DNA of 64,000 bases from Conexibacter woesei Iso977N. GTDB taxonomy: Bacteria; Actinomycetota; Thermoleophilia; Solirubrobacterales; Solirubrobacteraceae. Location: positions 1,302,001-1,366,000 of the forward strand of contig NZ_AUKG01000001.1 of assembly GCF_000424625.1 (NCBI RefSeq), in the 5' to 3' direction. Shown piece after piece: positions 39,786 through 48,399 of the stretch. Made by a program: the position numbers and the translations under genes. Each line of letters starts with the position of its first letter. The stretch's first letter is position 1. The notes under the pieces were generated by a model. The model saw only the letters and a program-made list of their open reading frames with translations. It did not search any database and was not told the DNA's origin.

Positions 39786-40187
39786 ATGAACTCCAGAAAT
39801 CGTGTTGTGGCAGGACTTGCGGTGCTCGGTGCGTTGGGTGTCGGTGCTGCGGTCGCGGATGCCGCGGTCAGCGACAACGTCAAGTTGAGTGACTTCAAGG
39901 TCACGCCGAGCAAGACGTCGGTGCCGCACGGCAAGGTGACGTTCAACGTCAGCAACAGCTCCGGGATGGAGCACGAGCTGGTCGTCATCAAGACGAACAC
40001 CAAGGCCGCCAAGCTGAAGCTCGTCAACGGCAAGGCCTCCGAGAAGGGCTCCGTCGGCGAGGTCGAGCTCGCGGGCCACAAGTCCAAGAAGCTGTCGTTG
40101 AACCTCAAGAAGGGCCACTACGCCCTGATCTGCAACGTCGGCGGGCACTACATGGCCGGCATGCACGCCGACCTGACCGTCAAGTAG
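39786..40187 (+). CDS. secreted cupredoxin-like copper protein
   Basis: 133-aa exported protein with a signal peptide (VVAGLAVLGALGVGAAVADA) and one cupredoxin fold. A full type-1 copper ligand set is visible: His63 in SGMEHELVV, and Cys116, His121 and Met126 in ALICNVGGHYMAGMH with the canonical C-x4-H-x4-M spacing. Likely an extracellular electron carrier or copper-handling protein. ATG 39786 is used; a GTG at 39771 would add five residues. The Lys-rich C-terminal half gives a basic charge. No redox partner gene is adjacent. Confidence 0.85.
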   Translation: MNSRNRVVAGLAVLGALGVGAAVADAAVSDNVKLSDFKVTPSKTSVPHGKVTFNVSNSSGMEHELVVIKTNTKAAKLKLVNGKASEKGSVGEVELAGHKSKKLSLNLKKGHYALICNVGGHYMAGMHADLTVK

Positions 40188-40203
40188 CGACCGCTACAAC
40201 AAC

Positions 40204-40620
40204 TCAGCGCTTCTGGGAGGCGTCGGGCGATGCCTCCCAGAAGTCGTCGATCTTCGTCGCGTCGCCGTGGCCGAGCGCGCGGGAGACGGCGTACATGTCG
40301 ACGGGCTCGTCGCCCTCGTTGCGGTGCGAGCGCTTCGTCCTCGGCGCCACCCGGACGACCGCGGGCGCCGACACGCGCTGCACGTCGTCGCCGAAGCGCA
40401 TCGTCAGCGTGCCCCGGGCCAAGATGTACACCTCCTCGATCTCCTCGTGGAAGTGCCCCGTCCCCTGCTCGAAGTCCGAGTGCGCAGGGACCTGGATCAA
40501 CGTCAGCGCCAGCTGCTCGGCCTCGCACGCCTCGCCCAGCGGCCGGAACGACCCCGGCACGTCGCTGCCCTCGTAGACGTCGTCGGCCGCGGTCGGATCG
40601 ATGATGGTGTAGTCGCTCAT
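40204..40620 (-). CDS. cupin_2 domain protein
   Basis: 138-aa cupin: LIQVPAHSDFEQGTGHFHEEIEE is the first motif with H-x-H-x(4-5)-E type ligands, VYILARGTLTMRFGDDVQRV the core, and VRVAPRTKRSHRNEGDEPVDMYAVS the second motif. Likely a metal-dependent small-molecule binding or isomerising enzyme. It begins 10 nt after the stop of the methyltransferase gene upstream, so the two form an operon. Substrate unknown. Confidence 0.8.
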   Translation of the reverse strand: MSDYTIIDPTAADDVYEGSDVPGSFRPLGEACEAEQLALTLIQVPAHSDFEQGTGHFHEEIEEVYILARGTLTMRFGDDVQRVSAPAVVRVAPRTKRSHRNEGDEPVDMYAVSRALGHGDATKIDDFWEASPDASQKR

Positions 40621-40630
40621 CGCCCCACGC

Positions 40631-41578
40631 CTACCCATCGGCCCGCCGCCGGAACACCCACACCGCGCTCGCGATCTGCGGCGGCAGGACCAGCGCGCCG
40701 AGCGCCTCGTCCTCCTCCAGCGTCCAGCCGGTCTCGGTCGCCGCGCGATACGCGTCCCAGTTGCCCGCCGCGAACTCCGACCGCGACCCGACCACCACGT
40801 ACACCTCGACGCTCGCGGTCCGGAACACCTCGGCCTCGAACGGGTTCCCGGCCGGCGGCCACGAGCACAGCACCACCCGCGGCGCCCGCTCGCGCAGCGC
40901 GGCCACGGCATCCTGCACGACCACGTCGCCGACCTGCTCGCGCCGCGTCTTCTGCCAGGAGTGGTCGTCGGTCGCGACGACGTCGACACCCTCCGAGCGC
41001 AGGAACCGCGACAGCGTCCCGTCGCCCGCGGCGATCTCCACGCACGGCGCCCGGTCGCCGATCAGCTCGCGCAGGCCGCGCACCAGCTCGCGCGAGTAGA
41101 AGCAGTAGATCCCTCGCGGCTCGACCAAGGGCATCAAGTACGACTTGTTCCTGACCAAGGGCCATAACAACCGGAACGCCCTCATCGACACCGGCTTGCG
41201 CTCCAGCCCGCCGCCCGCGAACAGCAGCCGCTGCGTGATCCACCCGGACACCAGGCCGAACCGCAGCCTCCCGCCCGTGACGCCCGTCGCCGCTGCGACG
41301 CCCATCTGCCGCAGCGCGTCGGCCGCCAGCCGCTGGCGCGCCATGACCCGCACGGCCTCCCGGTCGTTGCGGACCGCCGGACCTCCGCCGCCGCCGGCCA
41401 CCCGCGCCGCGTAGCGCTTGATCGCCTCGACGTCGCCCGCGTCGACGACCGCCGTCAGCTCCCTCTGGACCGTCGCCCACTCGGCCGGGAACCGCTCGCG
41501 GATCTCGCTCGCCGGCGGGTCGCCCGCCAGCCACGCGCGGTCGGCGGCGGCGGTGGCCTTCGAGGACGGGGACGGCAT
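40631..41578 (-). CDS. SAM-dependent methyltransferase-like protein
   Basis: 315-aa protein. The C-terminal half holds a class I methyltransferase core: CVEIAAGDGTLSRFLRSEG (motif I), VVATDDHSW (acidic loop), VVLCSWPPAGNPFE (post-motif) and a late ASAVWVF strand. The N-terminal 140 residues are helical with no recognised domain and include a Gly-rich loop AARVAGGGGG. Motif I lacks the usual second Gly (GDGT), seen in some active enzymes. Substrate unknown. First gene of an operon with the downstream cupin; a CAGGAT hexamer is 6 nt upstream of the ATG on the minus strand. Confidence 0.7.
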   Translation of the reverse strand: MPSPSSKATAAADRAWLAGDPPASEIRERFPAEWATVQRELTAVVDAGDVEAIKRYAARVAGGGGGPAVRNDREAVRVMARQRLAADALRQMGVAAATGVTGGRLRFGLVSGWITQRLLFAGGGLERKPVSMRAFRLLWPLVRNKSYLMPLVEPRGIYCFYSRELVRGLRELIGDRAPCVEIAAGDGTLSRFLRSEGVDVVATDDHSWQKTRREQVGDVVVQDAVAALRERAPRVVLCSWPPAGNPFEAEVFRTASVEVYVVVGSRSEFAAGNWDAYRAATETGWTLEEDEALGALVLPPQIASAVWVFRRRADG

Positions 41579-41584
41579 CGCCCC

Positions 41585-41590
41585 ATCCTG
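41585..41590 (-). promoter_or_regulatory. -10-like CAGGAT, leaderless geometry
   Basis: On the minus strand CAGGAT ends 6 nt before ATG 41578. Confidence 0.3.
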
Positions 41591-41598
41591 CCATGCGC

Positions 41599-42204
41599 TC
41601 AGCGCCCGAGCGTCTTGTGCGAGATCACGTCGCAGTGCCGGATCTTGTAGGACTTCTGCGCGCGCCGCGACACGTACAACACGTCATGCCCGCCGCCGCA
41701 GTCGACGATCCCGCGGCCGAAGTGCGCCTTGACCCAGTCGTTGCCGCCGCCCGCGCGGATGATGTTCGTCCCGTGCGAGGCGAAGATGATGTCGCGCGAG
41801 CCGCTGCCGGTGAGGCGGTCGGTCTGCGACGCCGGCTGGCCGGACGGCTTGTAGTCGCCCCAGATCACGTCGCCCTGCGGCCCGGCGTAGATGGTGTCGT
41901 TGCCGTGGCCGCCGAGCAGCTCGTTGTGCCCGCGCCGCGCGACCGACCCGGACCCGGACGCGCACGAGCGGTTCTTGTGCACGCCGTCGCACGAGTACGA
42001 CGGGTCGGCGCCCCCGAACAGGTCGTGGCCGGGCCGCGCGTCGAGCGGGCGGCTCTGATCCTGCTTGTTCATCAACAAGACGCCGGTGATGCGCGGCCAG
42101 CCCTCGTGGCTGGTGTTCGCCGAGGCGGCGATTGGGCCGAGCAGCAGGGCCAGGAGGGCAGCGACCAGCGCCGCCGGGATCAGCAAGGTCCGGTTCAGAG
42201 GCAT
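41599..42204 (-). CDS. secreted RTX-like repeat protein
   Basis: 201-aa exported protein with a signal peptide (LLIPAALVAALLALLLGPIAASA). The mature part carries degenerate hemolysin-type calcium-binding repeats: GGHGNDTIYAGPQGDVIWGD, GSGSRDIIFASHGTNIIRAG, GGGNDWVKAHFGRGIVDCGG and GGHDVLYVSRR, typical of a right-handed beta-roll. No catalytic domain is fused. Start ATG 42204 is chosen for the signal peptide; an upstream ATG at 42267 would add a Pro/Arg-rich leader. Possibly a surface adhesion or protective protein. Confidence 0.75.
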   Translation of the reverse strand: MPLNRTLLIPAALVAALLALLLGPIAASANTSHEGWPRITGVLLMNKQDQSRPLDARPGHDLFGGADPSYSCDGVHKNRSCASGSGSVARRGHNELLGGHGNDTIYAGPQGDVIWGDYKPSGQPASQTDRLTGSGSRDIIFASHGTNIIRAGGGNDWVKAHFGRGIVDCGGGHDVLYVSRRAQKSYKIRHCDVISHKTLGR

Positions 42205-42345
42205 GGTGAGATGGCGGCGCGGTCGTGTGGGGGGTGAGGGCGCCGCCTCGATCCCGAGGCTAACCACGGATCGCGCGCGCTAACGCTCACCTGTCGGAAC
42301 CCCGACGGCACCTCGTCCGGACGCGTGCCGCCGCAGTGTCCGCCG

Positions 42346-42351
42346 TAGACT
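42346..42351 (+). promoter_or_regulatory. -10-like TAGACT, leaderless geometry
   Basis: TAGACT ends 8 nt before GTG 42360. Confidence 0.4.
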
Positions 42352-42359
42352 CGACCGTC

Positions 42360-43217
42360 GTGCGCCGGACCCTCGCCGTCCTCTGCTTCGTGCTCGCGTG
42401 CCTGCTGCCGGCGGTCGCGCTGGGGACGTGGTGGGCGTACGGTCTGGCGACGGACACCGACCACTTCGACAGGGTCGCCGCGCCGTTGGCCAGCGACGAG
42501 CACGTCCAGTCCGCGGTCGCCGACGAGCTCGTCAACGTCGCGACCGCGCGGCTCGGCGCGGCGGGCGTCCCGGGGGCCGACAGCGCCGCGGTGCGCGCGC
42601 AGATCCGGACCGCCGCCGACGCGCTCGTGCAGACCGCCGCCTACCGCAGGGCGTGGCGCTCGGTCCAGCGCGCGGGGCACGCGCGGCTCGCCGCGCGGCT
42701 GGACGGGAGCGTGACCGCGCCGCTGACGCTCGACCTCGCGCCGGTCGCCGCCGCGCTGCGGGCGAAGGTCGCGGCGATCCCGGCGCTGCGCGCCGCGGGC
42801 GTCCCGGACGCGATCGCCGACCCCGCGCCGGTGGTCGTGCTGACGAAGGACGAGGTCGCCGACGCCAAGCGCGCGACCGACGTCATCAGGATCGTCCGCG
42901 GGATCGCGATCCCGGGCGCGGTACTCGCGTTGTTGGGGGTGTTGCTCACCGCGGGCAGCGCGGCGGCGGGGCTGGTCCGGGCCGGGATCGCCGTCGGCGT
43001 CGCGACGTTGTTGGTGGTGTTGAGCGACGCGCTGGCGCGCGCGTCGATCAGCGCGAGCGGCGAGACCGGCAGGCTGCGCCTCGCGGTCTACGACGTCCTG
43101 ACCGACAACCTCGACCACTGGAAGATCGGCGGCGCGGCGGTCGCCGTGGCGCTGGTCGCGCTCGGCGCGGCGTTCAGCGCGCTTGGGCGAGAAGGGTCTC
43201 GAGTCCCACGCGCATGA
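42360..43217 (+). CDS. membrane protein of unknown function
   Basis: 285-aa protein with an N-terminal membrane helix (LAVLCFVLACLLPAVALGTWW), a long soluble Ala/Val-rich helical domain (about 35-185), and three C-terminal hydrophobic helices (AIPGAVLALLGVLLTAGSAAAG, IAVGVATLLVVLS, IGGAAVAVALVALGAAF). This layout resembles uncharacterised actinobacterial integral membrane proteins that present an external helical domain. No enzyme motif. GTG 42360 is preferred for its leaderless-type hexamer. The last 44 bp overlap the convergent SRPBCC gene. TTG-rich patches occur near 42930 and 43010. Confidence 0.65.
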   Translation: MRRTLAVLCFVLACLLPAVALGTWWAYGLATDTDHFDRVAAPLASDEHVQSAVADELVNVATARLGAAGVPGADSAAVRAQIRTAADALVQTAAYRRAWRSVQRAGHARLAARLDGSVTAPLTLDLAPVAAALRAKVAAIPALRAAGVPDAIADPAPVVVLTKDEVADAKRATDVIRIVRGIAIPGAVLALLGVLLTAGSAAAGLVRAGIAVGVATLLVVLSDALARASISASGETGRLRLAVYDVLTDNLDHWKIGGAAVAVALVALGAAFSALGREGSRVPRA

Positions 43218-43644
43218 ACCGCCGCCAGGCGTGCGCGACGATCGGCTGCAGGATCGCCGCCGCGGCCGCGTTGCGCGGGACGAACGCGTAGGTCCAGCGG
43301 ACGTCGGTGCCGCCGCCGGGGCGCGCGTCGAACCACCACTGCCCGTGCGCTTCCGCGGCCAGGTGCTTGACCGGGTTGGTGAAGTCCTTGACGGTGTAGG
43401 CGAAGTAGGCGGGCGTCCGGCAGTCGGTGACCGCCTCGCGGGCGGTCGAGCCGTCCTTGAGGTGGACCGTGCGCGAGGAGCCCGGCACGTCCCACGGGCC
43501 GGACTGGTTGCTGCTGCGCACGACCGCCGGGACCGGTCCCCAACCGGTGAGGATGTCTTCGAGCCTGACCGGGATGAACCGCGCGAACAGCGCGTCGCGG
43601 TCCTCGTCGGTGCTCGCGGTGACGGTGGCCGATGGCGTGGGCAC
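43174..43644 (-). CDS. SRPBCC-family protein (START/cyclase-like)
   Basis: 156-aa small protein of the helix-grip fold: FIPVRLEDILTGWGPVPAV opens the helical lid, GPWDVPGSSRTVHLKDGSTA and GQWWFDARPGGGTDVRWTYAFVP are the beta-sheet, and VAHAWRRFMRVGLETLLAQ the C-terminal helix. SRPBCC proteins bind hydrophobic ligands or act as cyclases/aromatases or coenzyme-Q carriers; the ligand is not inferable. Start is GTG 43644, with TAGGAT ending 6 nt upstream. Overlaps the convergent membrane-protein gene by 44 bp. Confidence 0.75.
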   Translation of the reverse strand: MPTPSATVTASTDEDRDALFARFIPVRLEDILTGWGPVPAVVRSSNQSGPWDVPGSSRTVHLKDGSTAREAVTDCRTPAYFAYTVKDFTNPVKHLAAEAHGQWWFDARPGGGTDVRWTYAFVPRNAAAAAILQPIVAHAWRRFMRVGLETLLAQAR

Positions 43645-43650
43645 GCCGTG

Positions 43651-43656
43651 ATCCTA
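43651..43656 (-). promoter_or_regulatory. -10-like TAGGAT, leaderless geometry
   Basis: On the minus strand TAGGAT ends 6 nt before GTG 43644. Confidence 0.45.
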
Positions 43657-44466
43657 CGCGCCGAACGCGGCGGCGACCGGACCCAGGACCGTCCTGCCGC
43701 CCACGACGGCGTGCGCGACCGTGAGGTCGTCCCACGCCTCGAGCTCGATCGCCTCGCCCGGGAAGACCGGCGCCGTGAACCGCCCCTCGAGCCGCACGAG
43801 CCGGCCACCACGCGCCCGCTGCAACGCGAGGCCGAGCGCGCCGAACGTGCAGAGCCCATGGAGGAACGGCCGCCCCTGCCCCGTCGCGGCGGAGAGGGCG
43901 GGGTCGATGTGCACCGGGTTCCGATCGCCGGAGAGACGATGCAACGCGCTCTGCTCCGGAGTCGTCACGAAGACCGCGCGGAAGTCCGGCGCGCGCGAAG
44001 GGGCGGCGGCGGGCGGAGGCGCGGCGGCCGGAGTCTCCGCGGCGGCGGGCGGCTCCGCGGGCGCGGCGTGCTTCGCCAGGCGCGACGCGGCGCCCGGCTC
44101 GGCGATCCACCAGGTGGAGGTCGCGGTGGCGTAGTCGCCGACGGTGTCGTGGCAGATCACCAGCGCGGCGCGGGTCTTGTCGACGACCTCGACGACGCGC
44201 CGCTCCACGACCGCCGAGCCGGACGGCGGCATCGGGCGGTGCAGCTCCAGCGACTGGCCGGCGTGGAGCAAGGACCCCAACTCGAGTCCGAGCTCCTCCA
44301 CCATCGGCATCACCAACCCCGCCATCGGGGCCAGCGCGAAGGTCGGCGCGGTGTGGAACTCCGCCGACCCCTCGTACAGCAGCGCCAGGTCCGTCTCCAC
44401 GCGCGCGCCGACGCTCAAGGCGTACAGGATCGCGTCGCGGTCGGACCAGGCGTAGTCGAACCTCAC
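43654..44466 (-). CDS. MaoC-type double hot-dog enoyl hydratase
   Basis: 270-aa protein with two hot-dog folds, as in (R)-specific enoyl-CoA hydratases of the HSD17B4/YdeM type. The C-terminal fold has the catalytic hydratase-2 motif: ALHRLSGDRNPVHIDP with D and H, then GRPFLHGLCTFGAL; the N-terminal fold begins FDYAWSDRDAILYALSVGAR. A long Ala/Pro linker separates the halves. It would hydrate trans-2-enoyl-CoA to (R)-3-hydroxyacyl-CoA. The GTG start overlaps the stop of the flavoprotein gene (GTGA), so they are coupled; a separate TAGCGT lies 7 nt upstream. Confidence 0.82.
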   Translation of the reverse strand: MRFDYAWSDRDAILYALSVGARVETDLALLYEGSAEFHTAPTFALAPMAGLVMPMVEELGLELGSLLHAGQSLELHRPMPPSGSAVVERRVVEVVDKTRAALVICHDTVGDYATATSTWWIAEPGAASRLAKHAAPAEPPAAAETPAAAPPPAAAPSRAPDFRAVFVTTPEQSALHRLSGDRNPVHIDPALSAATGQGRPFLHGLCTFGALGLALQRARGGRLVRLEGRFTAPVFPGEAIELEAWDDLTVAHAVVGGRTVLGPVAAAFGA

Positions 44467-46112
44467 CCGCCGGACGCTACCGCCCGCCCGGCCGCGCGGC
44501 CACTGAAGAGGCAGCCGCCGAGGAACGTGCCTTCGAGCGAGCGGTAGCCGTGCATCCCGCCGCCGCCGAAGCCGGCGACCTCGCCCGCGGCGTAGAGGCC
44601 CGGCAGCGGCGCCCCGTCCTCACCCAGCACGCGCGACTGCAGGTCGGTCTCCAGCCCGCCCAGCGACTTGCGCGTCAAGATGGACAACTTGACCGCGACG
44701 AGCGGCCCGGCCTTCGGGTCCAGCAGCCGGTGCGGCGTCGCCACGCGGGCGAGGCGGTCCGGGAGGTACTTGCGCGCGCCCCGGATCGCGGTGACCTGGA
44801 GGTCCTTGGTGTAGGTGTTGGCCATCTCGCGGTCGCGCGCGACGACCTCCTTCTCCACCTGCGCGAACGGCAGCTCGACGTCGGGCTCCAGCGCCTGCAT
44901 CCCGGCGACCAGCCGCTCCAGCGACGTCTCCACGACGAAGTCCGCGCCGTGCCTCATGAACGCGTCGACCGGCCCAGGCGCGCCCTTGCCGACGCGCGTC
45001 TTCAACACCGCCGCGATCGACTTGCTCGTGATGTCCGGGTTCTGCTCGGAGCCCGACAGCGCGAACTCCTTCTCGATGATCTTCTGCGTCAGCACGAACC
45101 ACGTGTAGTCGTGGCCGGTCGTCTGGATGTGCTCCAGCGTCCCGAGCGTGTCGAACCCCGGGAACAGCGGCACCGGCAGGCGCCTGCCGGTCGCGTCCAG
45201 CCACAGCGACGACGGCCCCGGCAGGATCCGGATGCCGTGCATCGGCCAGATCGGGTCCCAGTTGTTGATGCCCTCGACGTAGTGCCACATGCGGTCGGGG
45301 TTGATCGTGCTCGCGCCCGCGTCCTGGGCGATCTGCAGCATCCGCCCGTCGACATGGGCCGGTACGCCGGAGATCATCCGCGCCGGCGGCGTGCCGAGCC
45401 GCTGCGGCCAGACCTTCCGGACCAGCTCGTGGTTGCCGCCGATCCCGCCCGACGTGACGATCACCGCCGGAGCGCTCAACGAGAACTCCCCGACGACCTC
45501 GCGCGACGACGCCTCGCCACGGCCCACGCCCGAGGGCGCCAGCACCGACCCGGCAACCCCATCAACAACTCCGCCGGTCACGTTCAGCGCATCGACGCGG
45601 TGCCGGAACCGCAGCTCCACCAGCCCGCGCGCCACGCCGTCGCGCACGATCTGCACGAACGGCGCGATCACGCCCGGCCCCGTGCCCCACGTGACGTGGA
45701 AGCGCGGCACCGAGTTGCCGTGCCCGTTGGCGTCGTAGCCACCGCGCTCGGCCCAGCCCGGGTTCGGCAGGAACCGGATGCCCCTGCCGTGCATCCACTC
45801 CCGCTTCTCGCCCGCCGCCCACTGCACGTAGGCCTCGGCCCAGCGTGCCGGCCACAGATCCTCCGGGCGGTCGAAGCCGGCCGTCCCCTGCCAGTCCTGC
45901 CACGCCAGCTCGTAGGAGTCCTTGACGCCCATCCGCCGCTGCTCGGGCGAGTTCACCAGGAAGATCCCGCCGAACGACCAGAACGCCTGGCCGCCCAGCG
46001 ACGCCTCCGGCTCCTGGTCGACGAGCACCACCCGCTTGCCCGCCTCGACCAGCTCACTCGCGGCGACGAGGCCGGCCAGGCCGGCCCCGACGACGATCGC
46101 ATCAGCGTTCAT
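44463..46112 (-). CDS. FAD-dependent dehydrogenase, ketosteroid-dehydrogenase-like
   Basis: 549-aa flavoprotein of the fumarate reductase/3-ketosteroid delta1-dehydrogenase superfamily (FAD_binding_2). The N-terminal FAD motif is AIVVGAGLAGLVAASEL (GxGxxG) with VVLVDQE on the next strand; SLGGQAFWSFGGI follows and the C-terminal motif GLYAAGEVAGFGGGGMHGYRS closes the FAD site. The closest recognisable group is FAD-binding dehydrogenases related to KstD, so a 1,2-dehydrogenation of a steroid or acyl-type substrate is plausible. CAGGGAG lies 8 nt before the ATG. Operon with the MaoC hydratase: dehydrogenation then hydration is the inferred logic. Confidence 0.85.
   Translation of the reverse strand: MNADAIVVGAGLAGLVAASELVEAGKRVVLVDQEPEASLGGQAFWSFGGIFLVNSPEQRRMGVKDSYELAWQDWQGTAGFDRPEDLWPARWAEAYVQWAAGEKREWMHGRGIRFLPNPGWAERGGYDANGHGNSVPRFHVTWGTGPGVIAPFVQIVRDGVARGLVELRFRHRVDALNVTGGVVDGVAGSVLAPSGVGRGEASSREVVGEFSLSAPAVIVTSGGIGGNHELVRKVWPQRLGTPPARMISGVPAHVDGRMLQIAQDAGASTINPDRMWHYVEGINNWDPIWPMHGIRILPGPSSLWLDATGRRLPVPLFPGFDTLGTLEHIQTTGHDYTWFVLTQKIIEKEFALSGSEQNPDITSKSIAAVLKTRVGKGAPGPVDAFMRHGADFVVETSLERLVAGMQALEPDVELPFAQVEKEVVARDREMANTYTKDLQVTAIRGARKYLPDRLARVATPHRLLDPKAGPLVAVKLSILTRKSLGGLETDLQSRVLGEDGAPLPGLYAAGEVAGFGGGGMHGYRSLEGTFLGGCLFSGRAAGRAVASGG
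44474..44479 (-). promoter_or_regulatory. -10-like TAGCGT within the upstream gene
   Basis: On the minus strand TAGCGT ends 7 nt before GTG 44466, inside the 3' end of the flavoprotein gene: a possible internal leaderless promoter. Confidence 0.35.
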
Positions 46113-46145
46113 TGCAGACTCCCTGCGAAAACATGACGCAGAATT

Positions 46146-47399
46146 CTAAACCGGCTGGGCCACCGGCGCGCTCCGCCTCGGCGCGCCCGCGCCCAGCAGG
46201 CGCGGTGCGGCGGCGAGGATCGCGGCCGCCTCGAGGATCGCGAAGCCGAGCAGCGTGTTCTTCGCGGAGGTGAACTGCAGCGCGATGCCCGCGCCGACGA
46301 CCGGGATCGACAGGCCGACGTAGCCCGCCAGGAACAGGCCGGCCAGCGCCTCGGCGCGGGTCTCGGCGGGGGAGATCTGGATCACGGTCGCGACCGAGCC
46401 CTTGAAGACCGCGCCCGCGCCTGCGCCCATCACGGCGCCGCCGGCGATGAAGACGCCGAGCGACGGCGTCGAGAGCCAGGCGGCCAGCGTGACCAGCGCC
46501 ATGCCCAAGACCATCAACACGATCCCGCTCGCCAGCGTCCGGCGCGGGGCCCACGACGCGGCCAGCGTCTGCATCAGCACGCCGCCGCCGAACATCGCCG
46601 CGATCGTCACGCCGACCAGCGCGTGCGACGTGTGGTGCAGCGTGCCGACCAGGAACGTCCCGGCCAGCCCGGTGAACAGCCCCAGCGCGCCGAAGGCCAG
46701 GAACGCGCCCGCGGCCGCCGCGGCGAACGCGCCGCGCGACTCCTCGGGCACCGACACACGCTGCACGCGGTAGGCCGGGAACGGGTCCGGGCGGTCGCGC
46801 GTCTCGGGCGTGAACACCACGACCGACAAGGCCACCGACAACAACACCAAGAACACCACGTACGGGACCGTCAGCGGCGCGCCGACCCACTGCGCCAGGA
46901 ACCCGGACACGAGCGGGCCGAGGCCCAGCCCGCCGACGTTGACGGCGGTCGCCGTGAGCTGCGCACGCCGAGGGGAGTCGTCCGGGCGCGCCGCGGAGTG
47001 CAGCTCGGCCAGCCACGCGGTCGCGGTCGCCGCGACGACGCCGACCGACAGGCCGTTGACGATCCGGGCCGCGATCAGCCCGGCCGTGTCGCGCCAGACG
47101 AGGAACAGCACCGCCGACACGATCGACAGGACGATCGCGGGGATCAGCACGCGGCGGCGCCCGTGCCAGTCGGAGATGTGGCCGGCGGTCAGCAGCGCGG
47201 TCACGACGCCGATCGCGTACGCGCCGTAGATGACCGTGACCATGAACGATGAGAACCCGTCGCGCGCCTGGTAGAGGCCGTAGAGCGGGCTGGGGACGGT
47301 GGAGAACGCCATGACCGCGAGGAACGCGAAGGCGACGGCGTAGAAGCCGATGCCGTGGTGCCTGCGCGACGCGGAGGCGGTGGGGAGGGAGCGGGTCAT
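46146..47399 (-). CDS. MFS transporter (drug-efflux type)
   Basis: 417-aa major-facilitator permease with twelve hydrophobic segments. Motif A DWHGRRRVLIPAIV follows helix 2; a second half begins with GAFAAAAAGAFLAFGALGLF. The mid-protein ETRDRPDPFPAYRVQRVSVP is the central loop. Likely proton-driven export of a small compound. Start ATG 47399; ATG 47411 is an alternative. It is divergent from a LysR gene (89-bp gap), the usual arrangement for a LysR-controlled exporter. Substrate unknown. Confidence 0.82.
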   Translation of the reverse strand: MTRSLPTASASRRHHGIGFYAVAFAFLAVMAFSTVPSPLYGLYQARDGFSSFMVTVIYGAYAIGVVTALLTAGHISDWHGRRRVLIPAIVLSIVSAVLFLVWRDTAGLIAARIVNGLSVGVVAATATAWLAELHSAARPDDSPRRAQLTATAVNVGGLGLGPLVSGFLAQWVGAPLTVPYVVFLVLLSVALSVVVFTPETRDRPDPFPAYRVQRVSVPEESRGAFAAAAAGAFLAFGALGLFTGLAGTFLVGTLHHTSHALVGVTIAAMFGGGVLMQTLAASWAPRRTLASGIVLMVLGMALVTLAAWLSTPSLGVFIAGGAVMGAGAGAVFKGSVATVIQISPAETRAEALAGLFLAGYVGLSIPVVGAGIALQFTSAKNTLLGFAILEAAAILAAAPRLLGAGAPRRSAPVAQPV

Positions 47400-47487
47400 G
47401 TAAGACACCATGCCACCGCTCTTCATCATCCGACACGCATATCCACAATGACGGTGATCTCCCTGCGCGATAACGTTGCGAACCGCG

Positions 47488-48381
47488 ATGGAGCTGCGAC
47501 ACCTCGAGACCTTCGTCGCCGTCGCGGAGGAGCGCTCGTTCTCCCGCGCGGCCGAGCGCCTGCACGTCGTGCAGTCCGCGGTCAGCGCGACGATCCGCAA
47601 CCTCGAGGCCGAGTGGGGCGTCCGCCTCTTCCACCGCACAACTCATCGCGTCGAGCTGAGCGACGCCGGCCACGCGCTCCTGCCCGAGGCCCGCCAGACC
47701 CTCCAAGCGGCGGCCAACACCGCCCACGCCGTCGACGAGGTCCGCGGCGGCCTGCGCGGCACGATCCGCCTCGGGATCATGCAGGCGACGCTCGGCGCCG
47801 GCGGCATCTCGGTCGCCGCCGCGATCTCCGCGTTCCGCGCCGCGCACCCCGCGGTCACCGTCACCGCGCGCCAGGGCGGCAGCGCCGAGCAGGCCGAGCG
47901 CGTCCGCACCGGCGAGCTCGACGTCGCGTTCCTCGGCATGCCCGACGACACGCTGCCCGGCCTGAGGCTCGACCTGATCGTCGAGCCGCCGCTGCGCTTC
48001 GCGTGCACGCTCGACCACCCGCTGGCCCACCGCCGCAGCGTCTCCCTCCAAGACCTCCAACAAGAGCCGTTCGCCGAGCTGCCGCCGACGTGGGGCATCC
48101 GGATCGCCAACGACCGCGCGTTCGCCGCCGCCGGCGTCCAGCGCACGATCGCCTACGAGATCAACGACGTCGCGACCGTCGCCGACTTCATCCGCCACGG
48201 CCTCGCGGTCGGGATCGTCTCGCCCGCCCAGGTCCGGACGCCGGACCCCAACATCACGTTCATCCCGATCCGCCGCCACGCGCCCCGCTTCATCATCTCG
48301 CTGGCGACCCCCGAGGGCCGGCGCGCCAGCCCCGCCACGCGCGCGTTCGTCGCGATGGCGCTGGACAACGCGCCCGCCTAG
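47488..48381 (+). CDS. LysR-family transcriptional regulator
   Basis: 297-aa regulator. HTH: MELRHLETFVAVAEERSFSR, AAERLHVVQSAVSATIRNLEAEWG, LFHRTTHRVELSDAG; effector domain about 90-290 with TIRLGIMQATLGAGGI. It is divergent from an MFS exporter and followed by ltrA. Candidate local control sites are not obvious, apart from an AT-richer patch CGATAACGTTGCG at 47469-47480. ATG 47488 begins the LysR fold; four earlier codons (MRTA) are not typical. Confidence 0.9.
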   Translation: MELRHLETFVAVAEERSFSRAAERLHVVQSAVSATIRNLEAEWGVRLFHRTTHRVELSDAGHALLPEARQTLQAAANTAHAVDEVRGGLRGTIRLGIMQATLGAGGISVAAAISAFRAAHPAVTVTARQGGSAEQAERVRTGELDVAFLGMPDDTLPGLRLDLIVEPPLRFACTLDHPLAHRRSVSLQDLQQEPFAELPPTWGIRIANDRAFAAAGVQRTIAYEINDVATVADFIRHGLAVGIVSPAQVRTPDPNITFIPIRRHAPRFIISLATPEGRRASPATRAFVAMALDNAPA

Positions 48382-48399
48382 GCTGCGACCCACACCAAC